A stretch of 64,000 nt of DNA from Luzula sylvatica (GCA_946800325.1 OX326957.1:53253798-53317797); one strand, 5' to 3'; numbered from the stretch's first letter, positions 49,981-61,179 are shown. Notes: generated by a model not told the origin, from the sequence alone. Numbers and translations are program-made.

Positions 49981-50639
49981 TACGGCCTCGATCTTTTTTG
50001 TTGTTCTTTTATTTTTATTGGATTGGATTTGGAAGGTTTTCTAATTAGTAGCAGATCAAGCAATTTGCTTGTCATGATTTTGTCTTCTTATAAATTTTGT
50101 GACGAAGTCGATGTATTATTCGCCGAGAGGGTCTGGATTTGATTAGCTGGCAGGAGAGGGTCGGAATTTAGTGGATTGAACTCCAGCCCACTAAATTAAT
50201 TAAAATCGAAATTTATCAAAATTAAATTACTACACACAATTATTCAAAAAAAAATACCTTGAGCATTTTAAGCTCTGATTTAGTGATATCTCTTCCACTT
50301 ATAAAAATGCATGTATTCCCATTACTGGCATCTTTTTCTAATTGGCCACCAACAGTCAAATTTGGCCGTTATAATCTTCCACTTATTAATAATGAACCAA
50401 TTTAAATTTTACTCGTAATAAGAAATGTAGTGTTAAGTCACTTACCGAACATCCTTCACCGCAACTGCCAAAATTCGCAAACTGAAATTAATGGGGAAGT
50501 TTCCTTTTTATTAACAACTTCCCTTCTTTCCCCTGATCCAAACCTAGAAAGCAAACAAAGCGCACAAAATCAGCAAGCAAACAAAGCGCACAAAATCAGC
50601 AAACAATTTAATGAACCCTAAAAAATCCCCAAAAATGAG
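49981..50639. other. 3' flank of the dirigent-like gene
   Basis: The likely 3' UTR and intergenic DNA. A 27-bp direct repeat (AAGCAAACAAAGCGCACAAA core) occurs twice at 50550-50600. No further gene. Confidence 0.45.
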
Positions 50640-51545
50640 CAAATCAAAATCAATATCGGAAAAATTGATGTAGCAAGCACTAATTACCTGAAAACAAAAA
50701 CATAATCCAAAGAAGAGAAGATGAAATAGGCCAAACGAAACTTTCAATGAACTGAAAAACAACCGAGACAAATCAAACACGAACTTGAACTTGAAAGAGA
50801 AGAACCTCAGATGATAGAAAAACACTAATTACCTGATTTTGATGTAGCAAACACTAATTACCTGAAAACACAAACAAAATCCAAAGAAGAGAAGATGAGA
50901 TAGACGTAACGAAACTTTCAATGAACTGAAAAACAACCCGAGACAAATCAAACACGAACTTGAACTTGCAAGAGAGAAGAACCTCAGATGATAGAAAAAC
51001 ACTAATTACCTGATTTTGATGTAGCAAACACTAATTACCTGAAAACAAAAACAAAATCAAAAGAAGAGAAGATGAAATAGGTCTAACGAAACTTTCAACG
51101 AACTGAAAAACAACCCGAGACAAATCAAACACGAACTTGAACTTGAAAGAGAAGAACCTCGGATGATAGAAAAACACTAATTACCTGATTTTGATGTAGC
51201 AAACACTAATTACCTGAAAACACAAACAAAATCCAAAGAAGAGAAGATGAAATAGGCGTAACGAACTTTCAATGAACTGAAAAACAACCCGAGACAAATG
51301 AAACACGAACTTGAACTCGAAAGAGAGAAGAACCTCAGATGATAGAAAAACACTAATTACCTGATTTTGATGTAGCAAACACTAATTACCTGAAAACAAA
51401 AACAAAATCAAAAGAAGAGAAGATGAAATAGGTCTAACGAAACTTTCAATGAACGAAAAAACAACCCGAGACAAATCAAACACAAACTTGAACTTGAAAG
51501 AGAAAAACCTCGGATGATAGAAAAATCACGAACCTGATTTTGATC
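50640..51545. repeat. ~176-bp tandem array, about five units
   Basis: The phrase ACCTGATTTTGATGTAGCAA starts at 50831, 51008, 51183 and 51359, giving periods of 177, 175 and 176 bp. Partial units flank these on both sides. The units are highly similar. On the minus strand each unit contains CAG|GTAATTAG twice, a perfect splice-donor-like sequence, behind pyrimidine-rich DNA. The array looks like a multiplied 5' UTR/intron segment of a leftward transcript or a young minisatellite. Short minus-strand frames here are not credible proteins. Confidence 0.85.
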
Positions 51546-51599
51546 TTTGAATGTAAATGAAACCGCACCCCCCAATGACTTCGCGCCATCCGTCGCTAA

Positions 51600-51760
51600 G
51601 GGCGTGTTTGCTAGGTCAGTTTTGTATAGCAGCAGGAAACTCGTAGTTGCAGGAAACCAATATATGAATATCAGGAAACTATGGTAGCTGGAAAATGCAA
51701 AAATAAGAGTGTAGGATGTTTAAAAGGTGTTTGATTAAAACATAAGATTGTTATTATTAT
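51600..51760 (+). mobile_element. Possible left end of a PIF/Harbinger-type element
   Basis: GGGCGTGTTTGCTAGGT at 51600 is preceded by TAA (51597-51599). This is the usual terminal motif and target triplet of PIF/Harbinger elements. The broken Myb/SANT-like gene 0.5 kb downstream fits, since these transposons carry such a gene. A matching right terminus was not found before the Sirevirus. Confidence 0.4.
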
Positions 51761-52090
51761 TTCTAAATACATTTTTATTATTTTCAACAATTAAATTAAA
51801 TGATACAGGCATTTATGTGCAATTGCACACCACACCAGAGATTTTGTTACAATTATATTAAGTAATTAATAATTTATTGAGTAAAAAAGACATGTGAAAA
51901 AGCACAAATTTAAATCATACCAATATCAATCAAATATCATACTAATATCAAATACATATGTGATAATTATATGACCAAATACTTGTGATAAACATATCCA
52001 AAAACCCTCGACCAAAATACATGTGCTAATTATATGACTAAAATACATGTTAACTATTTTCAAAATGTATAAACCTAAATCATACTAATA

Positions 52091-53581
52091 TCAAATATCA
52101 TCGATCTTCTTCCTAATCCAAAGTGTTCTTCTAACGGAGTCGAATGTAAGAAAAGCCTCTCGAAAATCAATACTTGACATGAAAAGAATCGTTGTTTTAT
52201 CATAGTCATCAAATGTAAACCCCTCTAACTCCTCGAAAGCCTTCATTGTCGCACTCATCCCATACTTTTCATTTTCCTTTTTTTCTTTCATCTCTTTCAT
52301 AGCACATATATACATATTTGCCTCCTCTCTCCTAAATGCGAAATAATCTTCCATAAAAAGGAGAAAAGGGCGGTGCATTGGACTTTACCTTTTTATTCCT
52401 ACCCCCACGACTAGATTGCCCATCCTGACTACTAGATATTGGATGAGTCGAGCGTAAACTTGGAGATATACGTGGAAGGGCAGTTTGAGGTAGAGGTTTT
52501 TCAAGAGAGACTTCACACGACAAATCAATGATCGGAGGCTGCTCGAATTCTTCTACTACTTGCTGAGGAGTAGTATCTTCGTTGACGGTAAATGTAGAAG
52601 CATTTATGAAATCATCCTCCCACGGAAAATGGGCCGACTCGACAAGCGAATGAACCGATGGACTTGGAGTACGGCAAGGTGATTCCAAATCTGTCGCCGA
52701 GAAATATTGATTCGATCCTCGTTTAAGTAACCCTTCGGCTATACATCATATATTGAATAACCGATGGACTTGTAAGTACGCTATGAATAAAAAAATATAT
52801 AATTTAAATTATACCTTGGTACAAGTTATAAAGATCATCATAATAAGGAAATGACCTATTGTGTCATTGACGAGCCTCTTTGTTATTTTTTAATATGTCT
52901 TCCCAAACGCCATCCACGGGTTCCACCATTTTAAGTTCGTTGTTCCATCCTAATCCACTACTAGTCATCAATTGTTTGAGAGACTTAAATTTTTTCTTCA
53001 AGTGTTGTTCTTGATCCTTTACTTGAGTTCTTGTATAATTGGCATTAGGAAATTTTTTGGTCCATTTCCTAAATATTTCGTTCCAAGCTCTATTATTCTA
53101 TCCATTATCGGTACGAAACTCTTTTTCTCCAAACTCAACTAACAAAGATACCAAATGCGCCCTTTGAATTTTGTTACATTCGGCTCTAGCTATTTCTTTT
53201 TCTTTCCCTACGGAGAAACAATATTAAATAATTTATGGAATGTAGTGAAATTGAAGAAGTACTAGTGTGTCCATTTAATAAATCATTTAGGTACTGCATA
53301 TTGAATAAATTCTACTGAGATGCCACATAAACTCTGTACCTATTCAAAAAACAACACAAATTACAAAATCAATTTACTGTACCTATTTACTGGTACATAT
53401 TTTCTAATATTTTTACTGGTACATGCAATATGCAATTTTCAAGTTTTTTCGAAAAATAATAATACGAATGTAAAACAACACAAATTGCAAAATCTGAAAT
53501 CGTAATAGAATAAATCTCACATTTTCTAGTTTTTTTTCGAGCTTCAATGTCAATAAGATCGGATTCAACACTCCTTTTCAT
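52091..53581 (-). pseudogene. Myb/SANT-like protein gene of transposon type, disrupted
   Basis: Read on the minus strand. A possible first exon starts MKRSVESDLIDIEARKKTRK near 53581. A Myb/SANT-like DNA-binding domain follows from about 53220 to 52815, including NEIFRKWTKKFPN, TQVKDQEQHLKKKFKSLK and FPYYDDLYNLYQ. A second exon follows from about 52738 and a C-terminal region ends at 52091 (REEANMYICAMKEM). Two in-frame stops interrupt the domain: TAG at about 53098-53100 (Tyr expected) and TGA at about 52868-52870 (Trp expected). A frame change lies near 52378. The family (L10-interacting Myb-like, Harbinger accessory Myb) is recognised by motif order. It cannot make a full protein. Confidence 0.65.
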
Positions 53582-53623
53582 CTTCTTGTGAAAAAAAAAC
53601 CCTAGCAATTTTGGCGCCAATTT

Positions 53624-53631
<8 letters not shown>

Positions 53632-53679
<48 letters not shown>
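53632..53679. repeat. (GA)n microsatellite
   Basis: A perfect GA dinucleotide tract of about 48 bp, next to the 5' end of the disrupted Myb-like gene. Confidence 0.9.
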
Positions 53680-53683
<4 letters not shown>

Positions 53684-53825
53684 AAGAAGAAAGGGGGTTT
53701 CTGGGTAGCTGTGTTATTTCTCTCTTCAAAAATTACTTCTGAGGTAAGCTCATTTTTTGGGCTAGTTATCTCAGTTTTCCAAGTTTTAAAAGTCCAAAAC
53801 TAAGTATTTCACATGACCACCAAAA

Positions 53826-53905
53826 AAAAGTACCGCAGTGGGACTCGAACCCTTGAGCCCCGAGTCCGAAGTCGGCGTGCTGACCAATATGCTACACGGT
53901 CTTAT
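53826..53905 (-). repeat. tRNA-like sequence or SINE fragment
   Basis: On the minus strand, an A box TAGCATATTGGTCAGC is followed by a perfect B box GGTTCGAGTCC. The arms ACCG..CGGT can pair weakly, but the stems are imperfect and there is no A-tail or target duplication. It is best read as a tRNA-derived remnant, not a working tRNA gene. Confidence 0.5.
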
Positions 53906-54438
53906 GTGATTTTCTGAATATTTCTTCTATATAAACTGGATTATTTGTATAGGATAACTCTGAGATTCCCCCAAAAATTCCCATGGTTTTTATGAATGTT
54001 AGCTATAATTAATTGTTAATTCAACTAACTAAAAAATAATTAATATATAGTAATTAACTTGTTTAATAATATATGGTACAAATTTAATAATTATCTCACA
54101 ATTTGATTAATTAACAACGTGATTAACAATTACCATCACTTTGTTGATCCAAATATCCTATGGTTTGATTATATCAAAACACTGTCAATACTAACGGTTT
54201 CAGTTAAGACCAACTTGTAGGAGAAGTAGGTACAACGGACCAAGAATGATCAAGACGAAGATCATCCGTGAAAGGAAAGGCGTCAAGACATTGAAGAACT
54301 CAAGACGTCGAAGCCTTCCGTGAGTTGGGATCATCAAAATAAACCCTAGGTATTCCAAAGAACATCTCATACTTATCAAGATCAAAAGATAAATTCGAAA
54401 CACGATGATCAACAAGGAAAATCACCATACCAATTTAT

Positions 54439-54950
54439 GGTTCGTTCGAACTAACCAATAGTGCGTTCGAACGAACCAAGACCTGGTATGGTGAGAAAAC
54501 TCACAAAACTAGAGCAAATAAATATTCATTCGAACGAACATATATGTTCGTTCGAACGAACACTTTTGGTTCGTTCAACTCAAGGACGAACCATGAACCA
54601 CTCTAAGTTCGTTCAGTTTGGTTCGTTCAACTTAAGGACGAACCATGAACCATTCTATGTTCGTTCGAACGAAACTAATAATTCGTTCGAACGAACTGAA
54701 ACCTGGTGTTGTGAGAAAAACAAACAAATCTAGACACAATAAATGTTCGTTGGAACGAACCTCTACGTGCGTTCGAACGAACCTCCATGGTTCGTTCTTG
54801 ATCAAAAGAACGAACCAAGAACAAATCCATGTTCGTTCGAACGAACATAATTATTCGTTCGAACAAACTCATCGTGTTTATGAAAATTCCTTTGAAACGG
54901 CTAGTTCAAATTCAAGTTCGTTCGAACGAACAAAACAGTACGTTCGAACG
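54439..54950. repeat. Six paired TTCGAA palindromes in Sirevirus U3
   Basis: The core TTCGAA (once TTGGAA) starts at 54445/54466, 54529/54551, 54664/54686, 54750/54772, 54836/54858 and 54921/54943. Spacing within pairs is 21, 22, 22, 22, 22 and 22 bp. Most cores are part of the 16-bp palindrome GTTCGTTCGAACGAAC. Between pairs there are looser inverted repeats such as TGGTTCGT / ACGAACCA (54567-54593) and TGGTTCGTTC / GAACGAACCA (54789-54818). Their position directly upstream of the TATA box suggests an enhancer. Confidence 0.9.
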
Positions 54951-54974
54951 AACTATGTAATTTCTGCACAGGTT

Positions 54975-55010
54975 GAGTGGTTTCTATGGATGATATAAAT
55001 AGAACCACTC
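54975..55010. promoter_or_regulatory. LTR TATA box framed by an inverted repeat
   Basis: TATAAATA (54994-55001) overlaps the right arm of the inverted repeat GAGTGGTTTCTAT / ATAGAACCACTC, one bulged base. Transcription of the element would start about 30 bp downstream, setting the U3/R boundary near 55025-55030. Confidence 0.6.
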
Positions 55011-55584
55011 ATACCTTCTCTCTCCAATCTTTTTGCAAAATTTATTCCCCATCCAAAAAAAGAGAGAAACAACTAGCTTTGATCTTCTTCCATATCTCTT
55101 GATAAGTGTGAGACAAACCTCTAGATCATAGATCTAATTCTCGACATCTCTCTTCTATACGATTCCCAACTCACGTGACCGATCACGTTGTAGTGCGTAT
55201 TAGAAACGTGTAATAGGCTAATTCTCGAATTGTAAAGCCAGCTATAGATCGATAGAAAACGTGTAAATCGATCTAGGCAAAACCTTGTACGAGTGAGTTG
55301 GAATTCAATCGAACGCCGAAACGGCACAAGGCCTTCCCGGAGACGTAGGTACTTGCCAATAATCGAATCGGTCGATTAAGCAAGTAAAGGGTGAGTTAAA
55401 GCTACAAAGCAACCACCTACCGAACTCCGTAATAAATATCGTGTGTTCATCTCTTTCGGTATTTGCATTCTTTCATTTAAATCATTTTAAGCTTCCGCAT
55501 AATTTAGAATCGGTATACCTTAGTCGAAAATTGTACGTAAGGATTACCTATTCACCCCCCTCTAGGTTAGAATTAACCAACAAT

Positions 55585-55596
55585 TGGTATCAGAGC
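55585..55596 (+). promoter_or_regulatory. Primer-binding site, tRNA-Met
   Basis: TGGTATCAGAGC is complementary to the 3' end of initiator tRNA-Met and lies 2 bp after the end of the 5' LTR. It primes minus-strand DNA synthesis. Confidence 0.95.
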
Positions 55597-55642
55597 GAAA
55601 TACTAACAGTCTCTTTGTGTAATTGACAACTTGTATACGATC

Positions 55643-57928
55643 ATGGCCAACTCTACCATTCCAAAGATGCATATTACCTATCCAGACAAATTAGATGGTA
55701 AGAATTGGAACATTTGGAAAAGATGCATGCTTAATGTATTCACAATCCAAGGGTTAAGGTCGGTCGTTGAAGCGGGTTTCACAATCGTATCAACTACCGA
55801 TATTAACGGCAAGGTCGTATTAACATCCGAGTCTTCCTTAAACGAAACCTCGGATATTTACGCCCAAAATCTAATTCTTACCAACATGGTAGGATCTCTC
55901 TCCGTCTTAGTAGACGGATGTGATACGTCATGCAAAATGTGGCGTGCTCTCCTAAATCGATTTGAAGGAAATGATCAAATGAAGAGAACCAATCTAATGG
56001 GACTCGAACAACAATTTGATAGTTTCCGGATGATCGAGGGTGAATCCGTAGATGATATGTACACTCGTATGAATCATATCAAAAACGGATTCACCGCACT
56101 TGGAGAGCCCCTAACAACTTCTCGAGTTGTAGGTAAATTGATTAGAGCTATGCCTACGAGTTGGGAAACCCTAAGAGTGGCATTGGAAACGATGATGGCC
56201 ACACAAGACATGTCGCCCGAAGAATTGGTAAGTTACTTCCGAAACTTCGAAGCACGACTCAAGCAACTCAATCAAGAGAGTGCCTCGACATCTCACCCCA
56301 AAACCATCGCTCTACCCGCCGTAAATGTTAGCGACGATGAGAGTGAAATAGCTCTCTTGGTAAGAAAGTTTCGTGAGTTTAGGTCACATGAACGACGATT
56401 CAACAACAACCGCAAGCAACAAAACCTGAAGCCGTATTGTTTCGAGTGCAACAAGAAAGGTCACACGATCGAGACATGTTGGACACTTCATCCCGAACAT
56501 GCTCCGTGGAACAAAAAGGATGACGAGCGAAAAGATTGGGAACGGCGCGAACCACGACACGAACGAAGAAGCGATGACAAGAGTCGAGAAGAACGACACA
56601 AGGACAAAGGTAAAGATTTCAAAAAGAAAAAGGCTTACAAAGCTCATGTAGGAAGATGGGGAGAGACCGATGCCTCAAGTACCTCATCCGATTCGGAGTG
56701 CAACTCGGATCGAGAAACCGCAAACTTGGCATTAATGGCGGAGATCAATCCTTCGGTGGACGATGTGGTGGAAAAGGCAATTCAAGCCATGCTCCTCCAA
56801 CGAGCTTCAATAACGGAACCTCTCGAGCCTAAGACCACAAGTGTCACCTCTCTCGCCTCTACGTCTAACGCAACACATGACCCGGATCATGAGGTATATC
56901 TCAATCCTTTTATTAACTTTGTTAAGCCTACCTCACTTGCATGCTCCTTATTAGAAATCAACACAAACTTAGAAATTGAATCGTTCGACGCACTCTTAAG
57001 AGACGTTGACTTTCCTCGTCAAAATGAGGGTAAGGTCGAGAGCACGATAGCGGCTCTCGAGGCTAAGGTAGTATCTTTAGAATTGTCGATAACCTCTTAT
57101 ATAAAGCAATTAAATGAAGTTAAACGTTTTTCTAAATGTGAATGTCAAACCCTAAAAGGTGAGAATTCACATCTAAAAGTCGAAGTTCAAAATCTAAAAG
57201 TTGAAAATATATCCTTGAAGAAATCTTGCGCAATAAATGCATCAAGCGTTCCTTCATTGGACGATGTTTTAAAGGGGTCATTAAATGGACAAAAACCAAA
57301 TGACAAGTCGGGTCTAGGGTTCAAGAAAGACATCGGTTACAAATCCGGTCTTTCCAAATCCAAAGATCAAACATCAACATGGGAGAACAATCGAAAAAAT
57401 AGTCACGGAAATGCTTTTATGTATCGTGACTATAACCAAGGTAAAAATGTTAAAATGGAACAACCTAAAAATGTTAGGTTTAATAATAAGAATAATCATT
57501 TCACACAAACTACATCTCATAGACGCACCGATTTGGGACGAACCGATTGTTTGTTCAAACGGGGACCAAATGGATATTTCTATGAGGTGAAGCACAACAC
57601 CGACGCATCGTATCAAACAAGGGCTCCCAAACATTTCACTAACACACCAAAACATTTTCAATCGAAAAATTATCATGCAAATCCAAACAAACCGGAATAT
57701 CAAAAGAAAAACTACCCTAACCAACTCTTTAGTCATTTCGTAAAGAGTTCCGAGACCTTACATAAGCCTACCATTGCATTTTGTAATTATTGTTGTAAAC
57801 TAGGTCACATCTCTACTAGTTGCAATCTTCGCAATCCTAAAAATAACTCTCATGTTATGTGGATGCGTAAAGATAGACATACCATGGGTCCCTCCACCTC
57901 AAAGGGTGTTGGACCAACAAGGAAGTAA
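55643..57928 (+). CDS. gag: Sirevirus Gag
   Basis: Structural protein of 761 residues that packages element RNA into virus-like particles. It begins MANSTIPKMHITYPDKLDG, with the Copia Gag pattern KNWNIWKRCML. The first CCHC zinc knuckle is at residues 266-279 (CFECNKKGHTIETC). A charged basic region follows, then a Leu/Val-rich coiled-coil-like stretch near 470-540, then a second CCHC knuckle at 714-727 (CNYCCKLGHISTSC). Two widely separated knuckles and this length are large for Copia Gag but usual for Sireviruses. The start is the first ATG of the frame. The stop TAA at 57926-57928 overlaps the donor-like GTAAGT (57925-57930). Confidence 0.93.
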   Translation: MANSTIPKMHITYPDKLDGKNWNIWKRCMLNVFTIQGLRSVVEAGFTIVSTTDINGKVVLTSESSLNETSDIYAQNLILTNMVGSLSVLVDGCDTSCKMWRALLNRFEGNDQMKRTNLMGLEQQFDSFRMIEGESVDDMYTRMNHIKNGFTALGEPLTTSRVVGKLIRAMPTSWETLRVALETMMATQDMSPEELVSYFRNFEARLKQLNQESASTSHPKTIALPAVNVSDDESEIALLVRKFREFRSHERRFNNNRKQQNLKPYCFECNKKGHTIETCWTLHPEHAPWNKKDDERKDWERREPRHERRSDDKSREERHKDKGKDFKKKKAYKAHVGRWGETDASSTSSDSECNSDRETANLALMAEINPSVDDVVEKAIQAMLLQRASITEPLEPKTTSVTSLASTSNATHDPDHEVYLNPFINFVKPTSLACSLLEINTNLEIESFDALLRDVDFPRQNEGKVESTIAALEAKVVSLELSITSYIKQLNEVKRFSKCECQTLKGENSHLKVEVQNLKVENISLKKSCAINASSVPSLDDVLKGSLNGQKPNDKSGLGFKKDIGYKSGLSKSKDQTSTWENNRKNSHGNAFMYRDYNQGKNVKMEQPKNVRFNNKNNHFTQTTSHRRTDLGRTDCLFKRGPNGYFYEVKHNTDASYQTRAPKHFTNTPKHFQSKNYHANPNKPEYQKKNYPNQLFSHFVKSSETLHKPTIAFCNYCCKLGHISTSCNLRNPKNNSHVMWMRKDRHTMGPSTSKGVGPTRK

Positions 57929-57978
57929 GTCATGTGTGACAACATACTCCCTCGACCCACTACCACAAGCCAAATATT

Positions 57979-57987
57979 AAGGGGGAG
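57979..57987 (+). promoter_or_regulatory. Central polypurine-tract-like motif
   Basis: AAGGGGGAG in the gag-pol spacer equals the core of the tract that borders the 3' LTR (AAAAGGGGGAG at 63696-63706). It could act as a central polypurine tract giving a second plus-strand start; function is inferred from identity only. Confidence 0.45.
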
Positions 57988-58056
57988 TATGAGTATACGG
58001 ATTCATATTAGATCAATAATCTTGATGAATTTTTTACTAATATGAATTTATTATAG

Positions 58057-61000
58057 ATGTGCCTAAACACCTCAACTAAGTCATCGAAATGGTGTCTAGA
58101 CAGTGGTTGCTCTAGACACATGACTTGGAACCGAGAAATGTTCAAATCCCTAAAACCTTTCAAAGGAGGAGACGTTACTTTTGGAGGAAACCAAAAAGGT
58201 AAAATTGTCGGTATCGGATCTATAGGAACCACAAATTGGACCCTAGAGAATGTTTACCTTGTTTTAGGACTAAAACATAACTTAATTAGCATAAGCCAAT
58301 TGTGTGATGCCGGATATTGTGTGAGGTTCGATCAATCCTCATGTATAATTGATCGATCGTTAGACAATATTACGGTGTGCAAAGGAACTCGACACGAAAA
58401 TTTGTATTACTTCGATTTTAAATCGTTCGTGCCGGGAATCCATTGTCTCACCGTATCGGAATCGACTTCACGTCTATGGCATAGGAGACTAGGCCATATA
58501 TGCATGGAGACGATCCACCGGTTGTCAAGAAAAGAACTAGTTAGAGGATTACCCTCGCATAAACTAAAATTGGAAGGATTATGCGACGCATGTGAAAAAG
58601 GTAAGCACACAAAATCGTCGAATTTCAAGTCAAAGGACATCGTTACGACAAAACGACCTCTTCAACTCATCCACCTCGATCTTTGCGGACCAATGAGTGT
58701 CTCAAGTTTAGGTAATAAAAGGTATATGTTTGTTATTGTCGATGATTATTCCCGCTTCACTTGGGTATATTATTTAATCCATAAAAGTGAAACGTGTGAC
58801 ATATTCATCAAATTTTGCAAAGTTGTCGAAAACGAAACAAACACTTCCATTGTCAAAATTCGAAGTGACAACGGAGGTGAATTCAAAAATGCAAAGTTTG
58901 ATGAATATTGCCATAATAAGGGATATATACGTGAATTTTCGGCTCCTCGTACACCTCAACAAAATGGTGTAGTTGAGCGCAAAAATCGCACGTTAATTGA
59001 ACTCGCTCGTACCATGTTAAATGAGCATCCCTCTCCAAAATATCTTTGGGCGGAAGCGGTTAACACCGCATGTCATGTCGTTAATCGACTAAGCCTAAGA
59101 CCATTTTTGAAGAAAACGCCCTATGAGCTATGGTACGGGCGAAATCCGAATATCTCGTACATGAGAGTATTCGGATGCAAAAGTTTCATTTTAGATGAAT
59201 CAAATCATATAGACAAGCTTGACCCAAAATCAATCGAAGGAATTTTTGTGGGATACTCAAGCACAAGTAAAGCGTATAGGGTTTACATAAAATCCTCACG
59301 GATAGTATGTGAGTCTGTTCATGTACATTTTGATGAAACTAACAAAGAAGCCGAGAAAGGTATTCACAATGTAGGTACACAAGAAGAAGAAGTTGTGGAA
59401 GCACCACAAAGATCCACATCACTCGAGCATAGGCTCCTTGATCTCACTCTAGATGAAGTTGAAAACCAAGCAAATGATCATGATGTTCAAGAAGAAGAAG
59501 CCATCGAAACTCAATACCAAATTCCCGAAGTTCTCCGGGAAGTATCGGCTCATCCTCTCTCTAATGTAGTAGGAGATCCAAGAGATGGTGTTCAAACTCG
59601 ATCGCGTGTCCAAAATTATGTAGCTCACTGCGCCTACCTCTCCCACATAGAACCAAAATCCTTCAAAGAAGCCAACAATGATGAGGATTGGATTTTGGCC
59701 ATGCAAGAGGAATTAGAGCAATTCGAACGAAACAAGGTATGGACGTTAGTACCAAGGCCAACCACTAGATCCATTATTGGCACCCGATGGATCTATCGTA
59801 ACAAACTCGACGAACACGGAAATGTGGTACGAAACAAAGCAAGACTCGTAGCTCAAGGTTTCAAACAACAAGAAGGCATTGATTTTGAAGAAACCTTTGC
59901 CCCGGTAGCTCGTTTGGAATCTATACGACTTCTCTTGGCCTACGCCGCCATCAAAGGTTTCACGCTCTACCAAATGGACGTCAAGAGTGCGTTTCTAAAC
60001 GGAGAAATCGAAGAAGAAGTGTACGTTGAACAACCTCCGGGTTTCAAAGATCCGAAATACCCCAATCACGTGTGCAAGCTTTCGAAAGCATTATATGGGT
60101 TGAAGCAAGCTCCTCGAGCATGGTACGGACGTCTATCGACCTTCCTTCTCTCAAATGGGTTCAACCGGGGTAAAATCGACACCACTCTCTTCACACGTAA
60201 AAAGGGAGAATCTATTTTACTTATTCAAATTTATGTCGACGATATTATTTTTGGATCTAGTGACCCGGCACTTGCCGAAGATTTTTCGATTCTTATGCAC
60301 AGTGAATTTGCCATGAGTATGATGGGTGAACTCACATTCTTCCTTGGACTTCAAGTCAAACAATCATCCGAGGGCATTTTCGTAAATCAATCCAAATACA
60401 CTCGCGAACTTCTCAAGCGGTTCGAGCTAGATCAAACGAAGACGAGCGATACGCCCATGGCCAAGGAATCCAAATTGGATGCGGATGAGGATGGCGAAGC
60501 TTTTGACATAACGGAATATCGAGGAATGATCGGAAGCTTGTTGTATCTCACGGCAAGTCGACCCGACATTATGTTCGCCGTATGTCTATGCGCCCGTTTC
60601 CAAGCAAATCCCAAGGTATCACACTATACCGCCGTAAAACGAATTTTCAGGTACCTCAAGGGAACAATCGACTTAGGGATTTGGTATGGTCATAGTGGAA
60701 ATCTCGCCTTGATCGGGTATACGGATGCGGATTTTGCTGGATCTCGGGTTGACCGCAAAAGCACGAGTGGAACTTGCCAATTCATAGGTGGGTCACTCGT
60801 CTCGTGGTCAAGCCGAAAGCAACATTCCATTGCCCTATCAACGGCCGAGGCCGAATATGTAGCGGCGGGAAGTTGTTGTGCCCAACTACTATGGCTAAAC
60901 CAAACTCTAGGTGATTACGGGCTGAATTTTCGAAAAATTCCAATCTTGTGCGACAACACTAGCGCAATATGCATCTCGAAAAATCCCGTCCACCATTCGA

Positions 61001-61179
61001 GAACAAAACATATAGACATCCGTCATCACTTCATTCGAGACCACGTGGAAAAAGAAGACGTAAAACTCGAAAAGGTGGATACACTAGATCAAATCGCCGA
61101 CATATTCACAAAACCCCTACCTTTCGCTCAATTCTCCATCTTAAGGTTGAAACTAGGTATGCTCTATCTCAAAAGTTAA
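58057..61179 (+). CDS. pol: Sirevirus Pol (protease, integrase, reverse transcriptase, RNase H)
   Basis: A polyprotein of 1040 residues that copies and integrates the element. Protease: [11 protein letters not shown], with catalytic Asp15 close to the N-terminus. Integrase: zinc finger H142/H147/C176/C179, then catalytic D208, D271 and E307 with exact D,D-35-E spacing, and the Copia signature [15 protein letters not shown]. Reverse transcriptase: [40 protein letters not shown] and the active site YVDD at 726-729. RNase [10 protein letters not shown] near 888, STAEAEY and KHIDIRHHF. All motifs are present and the frame is uninterrupted. Pol is in the -1 frame relative to gag, is separated from it by 128 nt, and starts at an ATG directly preceded by TAG. 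Confidence 0.95.
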   Translation: MCLNTSTKSSKWCLDSGCSRHMTWNREMFKSLKPFKGGDVTFGGNQKGKIVGIGSIGTTNWTLENVYLVLGLKHNLISISQLCDAGYCVRFDQSSCIIDRSLDNITVCKGTRHENLYYFDFKSFVPGIHCLTVSESTSRLWHRRLGHICMETIHRLSRKELVRGLPSHKLKLEGLCDACEKGKHTKSSNFKSKDIVTTKRPLQLIHLDLCGPMSVSSLGNKRYMFVIVDDYSRFTWVYYLIHKSETCDIFIKFCKVVENETNTSIVKIRSDNGGEFKNAKFDEYCHNKGYIREFSAPRTPQQNGVVERKNRTLIELARTMLNEHPSPKYLWAEAVNTACHVVNRLSLRPFLKKTPYELWYGRNPNISYMRVFGCKSFILDESNHIDKLDPKSIEGIFVGYSSTSKAYRVYIKSSRIVCESVHVHFDETNKEAEKGIHNVGTQEEEVVEAPQRSTSLEHRLLDLTLDEVENQANDHDVQEEEAIETQYQIPEVLREVSAHPLSNVVGDPRDGVQTRSRVQNYVAHCAYLSHIEPKSFKEANNDEDWILAMQEELEQFERNKVWTLVPRPTTRSIIGTRWIYRNKLDEHGNVVRNKARLVAQGFKQQEGIDFEETFAPVARLESIRLLLAYAAIKGFTLYQMDVKSAFLNGEIEEEVYVEQPPGFKDPKYPNHVCKLSKALYGLKQAPRAWYGRLSTFLLSNGFNRGKIDTTLFTRKKGESILLIQIYVDDIIFGSSDPALAEDFSILMHSEFAMSMMGELTFFLGLQVKQSSEGIFVNQSKYTRELLKRFELDQTKTSDTPMAKESKLDADEDGEAFDITEYRGMIGSLLYLTASRPDIMFAVCLCARFQANPKVSHYTAVKRIFRYLKGTIDLGIWYGHSGNLALIGYTDADFAGSRVDRKSTSGTCQFIGGSLVSWSSRKQHSIALSTAEAEYVAAGSCCAQLLWLNQTLGDYGLNFRKIPILCDNTSAICISKNPVHHSRTKHIDIRHHFIRDHVEKEDVKLEKVDTLDQIADIFTKPLPFAQFSILRLKLGMLYLKS

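Larger units (their letters stand above)
54142..55582 (+). repeat. Sirevirus 5' LTR
   Basis: A 1441-bp LTR from TGTTGATCC to CCAACA, with TGTTG/CAACA end repeats. U3 contains twelve TTCGAA-centred palindromes in six pairs (54439-54950) and an internal tandem duplication of roughly 215 bp (units from about 54462 and 54681). A TATA box TATAAATA lies at 54994-55001. The LTR ends two bases before the primer-binding site. Confidence 0.95.

Noticed and set aside
50640..51545. CRISPR-like array
   Set aside because: Units are contiguous ~176-bp tandem repeats without unique spacers, in a plant nuclear genome.
53826..53905. Functional tRNA gene
   Set aside because: A and B boxes are present but the acceptor and anticodon stems do not pair properly.
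54439..54950. Heat-shock element reading of the TTC/GAA palindromes
   Set aside because: Heat-shock elements need two bases between inverted GAA units; here TTC and GAA abut directly.
54461..54998. Frames with repeated VRTN / SFERT words in the Sirevirus LTR
   Set aside because: They are translations of the TTCGAACGAAC palindromes.
57925..58056. Splicing that fuses gag in frame to pol
   Set aside because: Joining 57924 to 58057 puts the gag frame into a stop after two codons; the next frame-keeping acceptor would remove the protease active site.
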